A stretch of DNA of 64,000 nt from Perilla frutescens (lineage: Eukaryota > Streptophyta > Magnoliopsida > Lamiales > Lamiaceae): positions 28,524,501-28,588,500 of the forward strand of contig BRKX01000004.1 in the NCBI GenBank assembly GCA_026008535.1, written 5' to 3'. How positions within the stretch are numbered: the stretch's first letter is position 1; the number at the start of each line of letters is the position of its first letter. Under the pieces are notes generated by a model. The model was not told the DNA's origin and made no database searches. It was given only the letters and a program-made list of their open reading frames with translations. Shown here piece after piece: positions 55,201 through 64,000 of the stretch. The position numbers and the translations under genes are program-made.

Positions 55201-58200
55201 AAAGAGTATAGTTAGAACCTAGACTATAGCAAGCTTGAATTGAGAAGAATTTGTAGGATTTCCTTTAGCTTCTCTTAAGAACCTAGATTAAATAAGTTCC
55301 CTCTCGTGGAGCTGGTGTTAAGTAGAGTTGTTCGGAAGAATTTTTTTTTTTATCGCATAGATGTTTGTGAGAAGATTAAAGGGTTCCGATAGCAGAAGCA
55401 ATAATAAGGTTATGAAGTTAAAGCTAGATAGCAGAAGATGAGCTGTGGATATCTTGAGGGATTAAAGAGGGGCTGATTTCAAGTGTCCAAAATTTCACCC
55501 CCCCTCCCCTTTTATAGGGAAGTGGGCGAAATTTTACTTCTCAAACCCTACTGGGTTTGGGCCTCTATCTCAAGTTCAATATCCAGTCCACTATCAGTCA
55601 ATTGGGCTACAACATAGATCTAGAAGAATATTAAATTAGCCCACTAATTTATTTAATATCCAATATCCAATAAACTTAGGATATAATTAAATGCATATTT
55701 ATGAATATGCTTTCTCCTTTAGTCCAGCCATTCCCCGTGTTTAAGATATAATGTTCATTAATTAATTATGTCAGCCTCTGACAGCTATAATTAATTAACA
55801 TCTAAAACCTTGAGTAGTACCACACAAGCTTTACTGTATCACCCCAAACTACTCCGTTTGGCCACGTCAGTTAACATACAGTTTACTTACTTATATTTGT
55901 GTGCTTATTTTAAATTAAGTGAAAGCTAAGGTCAAATAGCATGATAAAGTAAGACATCATGATTTTCATTATAAATTTTTCGCAATGATAACATTCAACT
56001 TATCAGATCTATTTTGTCACACAACATAGTATTTAATAGAAGCATTGCAAAAGCCCATCCACATCAATCATGCAAGCATCTAACCTATCGGGCTCATAGG
56101 TTTTGCACAACCCGCCCGTCTAGAACCCTAAATTAACATACATTGTATAAAGGTTCATTGACATATAATTTACATCGTAGGCTCCTAGGTCGAACGACCC
56201 GCCTTTAAAATGCATACATAATATATCAAGTTAACATAGCGTATCTATAAAAATCAGGCTATTCCCATCCCCAATGATCATTAATCATAAAGACAAAGAA
56301 GAGTGATCAATGAAATAATAATAATATGAGTAATTAAAAAGAAGAGCATGTAAAAATAAACACAAGCTTGTGGGGGTTCTCTTGTGTTCACAACGCTCCT
56401 ACTCGAGCCCCAACTCCTCAACTTGAAATGGGGTGAGTATTTAACAACATACTCAGTGGGGAACACTGCAAATAGTTATAGCCAATTGAACAAGTGAAAA
56501 TATAACATATGGATACTTCTTTACTTTGTGGAGACTAGCCTCAACCCCGTAGGGCCCAAACATCATGATGCCCCTGTTAATGAACGTCTTTAGCCCTGTA
56601 GGGATGCCCGCAGGCTTATTATCCCCCAGGGAGGACATTAACAAGTCTATATCGATCCCGAAGGACCTCTTTATCGATCCCGAAGGATCTCTGTATTGCC
56701 CCGAAGGGTATCATTCCTATTATCGGTCCAAAGACCTTTCATACTTATACAATCAAAGCACAATAATAACTATAACTTTACACGTGTTTACAGTTTAGAG
56801 TAACCCCACCTTATGAGACGCTTTCAAAATCCTTTCAATCTTGAAATGCTCCTTTGTTGTGCCCAAGTTGTCCACCTCGAACCCCAATATGTCGCCTAGC
56901 ACTTTTAAATCCCCTTTTTCATTTTAGATGTCGAATTATACAATTATTTCATAATTTTGACCAAACACATGCTATACATGCTTTAAGGTTTTTCATACAT
57001 ATCCACATGCACAACCATGGATATACGAGCTCATACTATAATTTTGGACTCAAAATACACATCAAAACTCTTTGAGACATTTAATCGAACACGTTACGTG
57101 CACCCATTTAAACCACAAGAACAAGACTCAATTTAAATCCTTTAAACTCATAATTTCCAATACATGAACCTCTATACTAGAGCTCTAACATACATGAAAA
57201 TCAACTTCATACAACCATCACAACACCCCCAACCAAACACCAACATATTAAGGGGAAATTAGGGCAAAGAGTCAAATCCCTAGCAATAATAGACCATAGG
57301 AACTTCAATTTAGCAACACATATAGCTTCAAGGATGTAAATAAATCATATGTTCAAGATATCAAATCAAGGGGATCAATGAAATCGAAAACCCTAAATTT
57401 TGGGTATGAATCCTAGATTCAAATCAACATTGAAATGGTGTTTAATCACCAAGAAGAATAGGGTATGAAGTTACCTTAGTTGATGAAGGATGATGAGAGA
57501 ATCCACTCCTAAAACTTGAATAATTTCTTGGAGGTATTTGGATAAAAATCACCTAAGTGAAGAGAAAAATGAAGGTGAAAGAGTGAAGTGTGGTATTTAA
57601 AGGATGGAATTTCCGAAACGAGGTGCGGCCTAGGGGGGTCGCGCCTGGAGGTCATGCTCGAGCTAAAGGAAAATAGCTTCCTGAAGTGGTGGTGACACAC
57701 GACCCAACCGGTAACGCCCCATGGCCGTGTTGCAGAGGGCTCAGGACGCGACTTGGAGGAGGGTCGCACCTCAAGGCCGTGTTGCAGGTGCCCCAGAACG
57801 GAACCTAGAGGAGGTTGCGCTCGAGGGTCGAGTTTCAAACTGATTGCTATTTTCGAATATAGTTCGACTCCCGGACATTTCCAACACCATTTAACTTTCA
57901 AAACAAATTTAATATATACCGAAAAAGCAAGGGGCGTTGCCCCCAGCCCCCATCGGGGCACTTCACCCCCTGAACCCCTGACTCACTGACTGGGCAGTGA
58001 AACCCCCGATCAGCTCAGCGTTATGGTGTTCAAGGTATGGCAAAACAATTGAATTTAAATTTAATCACATTCATTATCATATAACTCGATATTTTGGTTT
58101 TCAAATATCAACCTATATTATACACTCAGTGTAATATCACTGTGCTTAAGACGTATCGGCTCGAGTGGGACAACCTGCATTAAAACAACGGCATAATATA

Positions 58201-59119
58201 CAAACATACCATCATAATTAATCTTCAAACAATATTAATTCAACATCATTTTCCAAAATTATAATTTATAATTTAGCAAAAAGGGTCGGGGTATCACATT
58301 TACTCATGGAATAAATTCCACCTGCAGGATTTCAACATGAACTTGTGTTTCCTCAAGAGAACATCATCAACCTGGTGCACCAAGATACGGTGCTCATGCA
58401 TACTACTTGACACATCATGTATACATTGTTATTACCCAAGATATCGAGTTTGATCTATGAAAAGATCTCACTCATTGATAAATCAAAGTAATAAACAACG
58501 CACACATATGCTCGCCAATATCACATGAGTTCAGAACCCGAACTCTGTGGATCTTTATTCTCTTACTAACTGGGTCAGAGATAGAGAATAGTATCCTATC
58601 GTGATCCTCCTCAATAGACTAATAAGTGTACTAGAATAATCAGTTAGTCAAGATAAACTAACTTATCAGATTATTCTACGGTGTACCAATGGTGTGTTTA
58701 AGACCATCTAAGCCGTGAGCTCTTTAATACATTACAAGGTTCTAATGATATTATCTTACCGTGTGACTCCCCACACCATATCATGTATAATGTAAGTATA
58801 TGGAACATTGCATAGAACAATTATAGAACATAATCTAAATGCAAACAGTGACTGCAATAACTTTCATTTCATATCATCATATCATCAGAAAATTATACAA
58901 AGACAAGTCTTCCAGTATACTAAACTAACAAAACTTGCATACTAATTCAACATAGGATAATTAATGTCACACATAAAATTATGATTTACACGTGCATAGA
59001 ATTAATGGCATCCAAATAGATCCTTTGGGGGTACAATTTGAAAAAATCCCAACATCCATATCATCAAAAACATTGTTAAATGTATATAAAGACAAGTCTT
59101 CTAGTATAAAAAACTAACA
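55201..59119 (-). repeat. Copia O 3' LTR, interrupted by solo LTR P
   Basis: The minus-strand LTR begins TGTTAGTTTTTTATACTAG at 59119, directly after a PPT (AAGTGGGAGAT, 59120-59132), and runs left through 58304, then (across P) from 55829 on. TATAAAAGGGG lies near 55506-55516. The left end is uncertain. The first ~190 bp are partly duplicated (GACAAGTCTT... at 58900 and 59095). Confidence 0.65.
55835..58298 (-). mobile_element. P: solo gypsy LTR (2464 bp), duplication TTTAC
   Basis: TGTATCACCCC to GGGGTATCACA (plus text), flanked by TTTAC at 55830-55834 and 58299-58303. Sense is minus: TGTGATACCCC start, a GC-rich block 57600-57840, TTTAAATACC TATA-like box near 57591, and a stem-loop array at 56543-56736. 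ORFs at 57509-57961 and elsewhere are not conserved genes. Confidence 0.93.
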
Positions 59120-59259
59120 ATCTCCCACTTATACTCGAAGCATGTCTTTCGAGTATAAAAACTAACTGGCTAACTCTCCAACAAAATTAAAATCTCAACC
59201 GACAGCCCTGGGTCTGCATCTCGCCCTCATTTTCTCCACGTGACCATCAAAGGTCTTAG

Positions 59260-59700
59260 TTGGAAGGCTTTTCGTGAATGGGTCAATCATGAACACTGCC
59301 ACATCTTATCTCTTAACGATTTCATATAAGATAGTATTTTCTCTCTTTGTATTTACTTGCTTTATGGGCTCTAGGTTCCTTCAAATTTTCCACTATACCA
59401 GAGTTATCACAATAATTCGTGATACTCCTAGGAAAATCAGGAACTCTCAAGTCCGATAAGAAGCTCCAGAGCCAAACAACCTCTTTTGTAGCTTTAGAGG
59501 CAGCTACATATTTGGCTTCCATAGTCAGTGATGCATTTTTGCTTGATGCTCTTCCATGAAATGGCTCCGCCTATCAAGATAAACACATAACCTGAGATAG
59601 ATTTACTCTGATCTTTATCGGTTTGAAAATCTGAGTCCCTATAACCTAAAGGCACAAAAATGTTCAACCGATATACCATTATATAAACTCGAGTCCTTTT
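59260..59700 (-). pseudogene. Copia O RNase H
   Basis: Pieces: LGYRDSDFQTDKDQSKSISG, YVFILIGGAISWKSIKQKCI, then MEAKYVAASKATKEVVWLWS and NYCDNSGIVENLKEPRAHKA. This is the end of a copia pol with a frameshift near 59510 joining the two. The GYxDSD...SGY motif identifies RNase H. Confidence 0.85.
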
Positions 59701-60020
59701 CTAGGTACTTGAGAAGATTCTTTAACGCAGTCCAGTGTCCTTATCCAGAGTTAGACTGATATCTGTTTACCATGCTAACTTCATAGCAATTATCAGGCCT
59801 AGTGCATAGCATAGCATACATGAGGCTTCCTACAGTCGAAGCATATGGAATCCCCTTCATCTCATCTATCTCAGACTGTGTATGGGGACACATTTCCTTG
59901 GGTAGATGAATTCCATGTTTGAAAGGTATAAAACCTTTCTTAGAATCTCACATGTTGAATCTAGCTAGCACTGTTGATATAAGTCATCTGAGATAAGCAT
60001 AATATCTTTTACTGACAATC

Positions 60021-60464
60021 TCAAATGATCTTGATTCCAAGGACGTGTCCGGCTTCTCCTAGACCCTTCATATCGAACTGTTTGGACAACCAAACCCTTA
60101 TGTTTAATAAGGACTTCTTATTGTTTCCAATAAGTAAGATATCATCAACATAGAATATGAGGAAAGCCACCACATTTTCGTCATACTTTTTGTACGCACA
60201 GTTCTTATCTGTACTTCGAACGAATCTATATGACTGGATAACCTCATCAAACCTGATGTTCCAAGATCCTAATGCCCATATAAGTCCGTAGATGGATTTC
60301 TTGAACTTGCACACTAAGTGCTCTTAGCCTTTAGCAATGGAACCCTCTAGTTGCTTCATGTGGATGTTTTTCTCAAGACTTCCATTAAGGAAAGCTGTCT
60401 TGACATCCATCTGTCAAATCTCATAATCCAAATGAGCTACAATAGATAAGAGAATCTGGATTGA
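60021..60464 (-). pseudogene. Copia O reverse transcriptase fragment
   Basis: QMDVKTAFLNGSLEKNIHMK, CKFKKSIYGLIWALGSWNIR, FDEVIQSYRFVRS and the active site FLIFYVDDILLIGNNKKSLL, ending LGIKII. Stops are present near 60412 and 60327. The stretch 59700-60020 continues the RT thumb in broken frames. It stops at an (AT)n run and then the Q LTR. Confidence 0.88.
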
Positions 60465-60490
60465 ATATATATATATATATATATATATAC
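60465..60490. repeat. (AT)n microsatellite at border of O and Q
   Basis: About twelve AT units followed by AC lie just before the Q LTR. Confidence 0.9.
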
Positions 60491-61560
60491 TGTAACGCCC
60501 CGATCCCGGAAGAAGGGCAGGGGACCGATGCGCTACTTGGGGGAAGAGGGAAGGGGTTATTGAATAGAAGCAATCAAAGAACATGGATTAGTGCCCCCAA
60601 AATTTGGGCAGTATAATCTCTATAAATGAATCAATCTACGCTTTTAAAGCGTCTAAAATGACTCAAACCAGACACCATGACTCTTGGGATGAACCCATGA
60701 AAGAATGACCAAGGTATAATTCAATAAAAATAATAATAGTTCAAAGGTTAACTGTTAATAGGTTAGGCATAAAAAAGGTCAGACTGATGTTTGTCCAAAT
60801 ACATGAAGTAAAGAGATGTCAGGCTTTCGCCTGTCGTGAAAGCAATACAAAGCTAGGCTTTTACCTTGACATGAAAATTAATCTAAAGTCAGGCTTGTAC
60901 CTCTCTGAATAAGGAAAGTAAATAATCTCCAGGCTTTCGCCTGTTAGGAATGGAAAGTAAACGGGATTCGGAGAACTGAACATTCCATAATAGTAATCAG
61001 AGTAAGCGGAAAAGAACGCAGTACATTTATTCAGACTAAAAAGGAAGCATATTCTCAGTTAGACTCTATATATAAAAGAAACATATACCTCAGAAGATGG
61101 CCCTTCAGCCTTAGCACAGTCGTCCACCATCCCGCAGCTCATCCTGAAAATATTTAAAATGATTTTGGGAGTGAGTACTAATGCACTCAGTGGGTACTTT
61201 TGAGAAAAATTTTCACAATTATTTTATAAAACAGAATATCCAATCATATTTTAAGCATATCATGGAAAACTTTTAAAATAGAAAATTTGTGAATTCCATG
61301 TATACTAAATCATTATAGTTCTATCATTGCGCGCCACTCTCCCCTAGAACACTTACGGTGAGTCGGTTCGTGTACACAACCCGACTGCTTAAGGTTGGAC
61401 ACTGCCCTGTTTGCTTGGGGCTCGATATCGTGAATCATTGTAGTTTCGTCACCAAAAATAGTAGTAAGACTTACATGAGTCGGGAGAGCACATCAAATAC
61501 AGTCATGAGTTGGATATTCAATTACATTCATTTTAATACTAAAAAGTTTGGGATATTACA
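60491..61560 (-). repeat. Gypsy Q 3' LTR (1070 bp)
   Basis: Minus strand TGTAATATCCC (61560) to GGGGCGTTACA (60491), after PPT TTTTAAGGAGGGTAGAA (61561-61577). It carries a stem-loop array at 60820-60943 and the usual AATGCACTCAGTGGGT region near 61180. Confidence 0.88.
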
Positions 61561-61576
61561 TTCTACCCTCCTTAAA

Positions 61577-62050
61577 ATAAATTTCGTCCTGAAATTTGAT
61601 ATACTCTAAATGATAAGTTAGGGTACAATTCCTTGATTCTCGTTTTAAGCCCCTAAGTAGCTTCCTCTCTTCCATGGTTATTCCATAAGACTTTAACCAA
61701 TGATATCCGTTTGTTCTGTAATTCTTGGATCCTTTGGTCAAGAAGAATTTCTGGTCTTTCCTCAAGGAACAAATCATTGTTCATGATTATCTACTTATTC
61801 TTAATAGCATGTTTAGGATCCAACTTACACTTCCTCAATATTAAGACATCAATCACGTTATGAACCTTAGCTAGTATCAGCAATATGACTAGTTTATCAG
61901 CTACCTCATCATTCCTAGCTAAAACACTATCTATCTCAAGTCGTAAATCTTACTAAGACGTATACTTTGCCTTGGTCCACTTTAATTTGATTCTTATAAC
62001 TCTTTATACGTTCTTTTCTACATCTTTCTTCGAATATTCTTTAACATCAT
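61577..62050 (-). pseudogene. Gypsy Q integrase end and chromodomain
   Basis: VIDVLILRKCKLDPKHAIKN, IIMNNDLFLEERPEILLDQR, then a chromodomain with KRISLVKVLWNNHGREEAT and KELYPNL, ending near the PPT. Two in-frame stops are present. R inserted or was joined at 62050, so the rest of pol is lost. Confidence 0.8.
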
Positions 62051-62608
62051 TGATGCGATCCTCACCGGTACAATGACAAAAACAGCAGTTATTTTCCCAG
62101 GCATATCAGGTTACACGAACAGATTGGAAGGATTGTCCGAACCCTAGCCTCACAACGATGTTGAACCACGAATTAATTGAATCCGCAATCCGCTATCGAA
62201 TGGAAATATGAACTTGGATTGATGTGAAGACGCCACAAACGGGAATGTGAATCCATTTGATAAGTTGATTTGAATCTCACATTATATTGTGAAACTCGGA
62301 TAAATCTCTCAGAGAGAAAAAGTGAAAAACACATGTTCAAATTAAAAATAATATGAAAGTTGTGTTATGGAACATAGAATTCAGCTTTATATAGCTGGCC
62401 AAAATCAACATAATCCCTAAGTAAAGTCCCAACTAAATTAGGAAATAAAATAAAGCAAAATTCGGAAATTTGGAACCGCACGTATAGGTGCGACACGGGA
62501 TTTGTCGCGCCGTGTTCGGTCGGGTCATGCCTCGTCTGGGCCTGAGTCGAGCCTCGGTCACACCTCACCTGTAATCGAGTTGCGCTATCCCTCCGTCTAA
62601 CACCAACA
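62051..62608 (-). repeat. Gypsy R 3' LTR (558 bp)
   Basis: Minus strand TGTTGGTGTTAGACGG (62608) to GGATCGCATCA (62051). A GC-rich block with GCGCGACA and GTGTGACCGAGG lies at 62470-62600, and TATATAAAGC near 62392. The E region has the same plan. Confidence 0.75.
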
Positions 62609-62812
62609 TGTGATCTTTGACCTCCAACTATGATCGGCTTCAATACCTTTGACGAGTCCCCTTGATGTCTCTTGGTTCCGAACTCCTTGTACAAATCCAC
62701 TGAGACTCTTCTTGAATCTCTTAGCTCTTGATCTTGTTACTGGCCTTTCCGATACTTTGATTGGATCAAACATCTCCTCAGCTCGGGTCGTATCAATCAT
62801 CATTTGAGTCGA
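62609..62812 (-). pseudogene. Gypsy R pol C-terminal tail
   Basis: MFDPIKVSERPVTRSRAKRF, KKSLSGFVQGVRNQETSRG: the same tail as E (IRVPEGLMTRSKAKRFKESL). It lies just before the LTR start. Only about 65 codons remain. Confidence 0.75.
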
Positions 62813-62846
62813 TAGAAGAGAGAGAGAGAGAGACAGAGAGAGAGAC

Positions 62847-62881
<35 letters not shown>
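62813..62881. repeat. (GA)n microsatellite with CA interruptions
   Basis: About 65 bases of AGAGAG with several ACAG variants. Confidence 0.95.
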
Positions 62882-63636
62882 ATAGGTATCGATCCACTTA
62901 AATCAATGCATATTATCTCGATCATCATATACGTCACCTCGAACTTGAGACATCTTCTCTCGAACTTGTCCTTGCTCCTCGATCAGAAATGTATAGAGGT
63001 AGGTGTAGCGAGAAGGGAACTATCTATCGCGATCGACATTCAAAATTCTCCCAACATGCTCTTCAAATACACATACAAACGACCTGCATTTCCTAGAAAT
63101 CCATATAACTCAAGCCATCTAAAAGAATATACTTATCCATTCTAAGTTCTTTCTACATTCAAGATTACAAGGCACTACATAATTATTTCCACCTTCTTAG
63201 TTAATCTATTCTTTATAATCATTCATTAGATTATCAGTTGAACCCGAATCCAAATGTCCCAGACATCCCATTAAATCATAGACGAACCACGACCTTCTCG
63301 TGAACCCTCTTTCATGTAGGATTCAATCCAAACATGTCATAACACATTTTTTTAAAATTTCACATCATAACAAATTGACTTATTTCAGTGAAACCAATCC
63401 ATGTGGGCTCATAATCTTGAACGTGGAAAAATACTTAATCAGCCTATGTTCCACAAGAATCTTAACAATCATCAACTTATAATCCAATCTATGTGAATAA
63501 ATCATAGCTAGCTATGTTCATCTACATTCTCAATCAAATCATTCTATGTTCACATTCCTTCTACATAAGCATTCTGGGTTTCCCATCACTTTAATGTCAT
63601 CACATTTCTAATCACTTCCACAATATAACATTTCTA
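62882..63636. other. Unassigned stretch
   Basis: No domain, LTR border or repeat recognised. Short ORFs on the plus strand (62906-63145, 63300-63482) have no recognisable content. Confidence 0.4.
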
Positions 63637-64000
63637 AAGTTTAGCATTTGATAGAAACTGCGAGAGTTCAACTGAGAAGAAGAAATTCACAGAGTCAAGA
63701 TAATCAGCCAGTTGTTGACAATCCAGCCAGGGCAGTCTTCTCAGTTTAAGCTACACAACGATCAACTACTCAGTTCAATTGAAGGAGCACATCAGTTGAT
63801 AACCCCTGTTCAAGACTAACCTCTTGAAGATCGAAAGAGATCTAAAGTCTTGTAAAGACGACAATAGCACCTACCTTCCTAGCGAGCAGTTAGGGACTTC
63901 CAGTGTGAGCCGTCAACCCGCTGAGGTAGCGAGCAGTTACCAGGTTCAGCCAACTGTCCTTCATTGTATAATTTGTAAAGAAACTCAAGTTATATAGTGA
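63637..64000 (+). repeat. S: A/K-type copia LTR fragment
   Basis: From AAGTTTAGCATTTGATAG on, it is the sense strand of the A/K LTR (reverse complement of about 40545-40895 and 7845-8205) and runs off the window. The first ~1 kb of the LTR, with U3 and TATA, is missing. Orientation is opposite to A and K. Confidence 0.9.

Noticed and set aside
57509..57961. 150-codon minus-strand ORF in solo LTR P
   Set aside because: Lies over the GC-rich LTR block and TATA region; composition explains it.
62813..62881. (GA)n tract as regulatory GAGA element
   Set aside because: A plain microsatellite with no gene nearby.
1..64000. Host genes, tRNA or rRNA genes
   Set aside because: I looked on both strands and found no non-transposon protein family, tRNA cloverleaf or rRNA segment I could support.

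Overview
This window is from a plant nuclear genome, almost certainly a eudicot. It holds no recognisable host gene. Nearly all of it is LTR retrotransposon sequence, repeatedly nested and broken. An asterid (possibly Lamiales) host is only a weak guess, based on the accessory ORF type of one copia element. I use letters A to S for elements in map order.

Left part. 1-9263 is A, a minus-strand Ty1/copia Sirevirus-type element with gag, protease, integrase, RT and RNase H, 5' LTR at 7558-9263 and 3' LTR outside the window. 9264-11117 is B, a minus-strand Ty3/gypsy RT-RNase H fragment with an LTR piece. 11118-24321 is C, a minus-strand gypsy chromovirus with a truncated 3' LTR, pol, gag, an extra ORF upstream of gag, and a ~3.1 kb 5' LTR. 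D (21284-23976), two ~1.16 kb LTRs around only 361 bp, is inserted in that LTR with target duplication GATCA. 24322-26320 holds plus-strand gypsy ends (E, F), and 26760-27301 a copia-like LTR remnant (G).

Middle part. 27302-30465 is H, minus-strand gypsy sequence in which one LTR lies between two internal regions; beside it is an inverted gag copy. Copia I (minus) runs from its 3' LTR (30940-31874) through an envelope-like ORF to the end of pol at 40319. It is split by J (33721-38779), three ~1.04 kb LTRs in mixed orientations around a non-autonomous gag-like element. 40320-44033 is K, the 3' end of a copia element related to A, with its own accessory ORF.

Right part. 44034-53637 is L, a decayed plus-strand chromovirus with ~3.09 kb LTRs, carrying solo LTR M (47285-48377, duplication GATAT). 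L abuts LTR N (to 54642). O is a minus-strand copia (LTR, RNase H, RT; about 55200-60464) carrying solo LTR P (55835-58298, duplication TTTAC). Q (60491-62050) and R (62051-62810) are minus-strand gypsy 3' ends, and 63637-64000 is an A/K-type LTR fragment (S).

No element here looks autonomous: pol frames carry stops, C has lost the RT catalytic box, H has lost RT-RNase H-integrase, and D and J carry no pol. The most unusual signals are arrays of short stem-loops in many gypsy LTRs whose stems differ while pairing and the tetraloop class (UNCG, GNRA, UGAA) are kept. Next are TATA boxes about 150 bp ahead of the accessory ORFs of two copia families, an extra ORF upstream of gag in a chromovirus, and a palindromic LTR complex. 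All dating, function and expression claims are inferences from sequence reading only.
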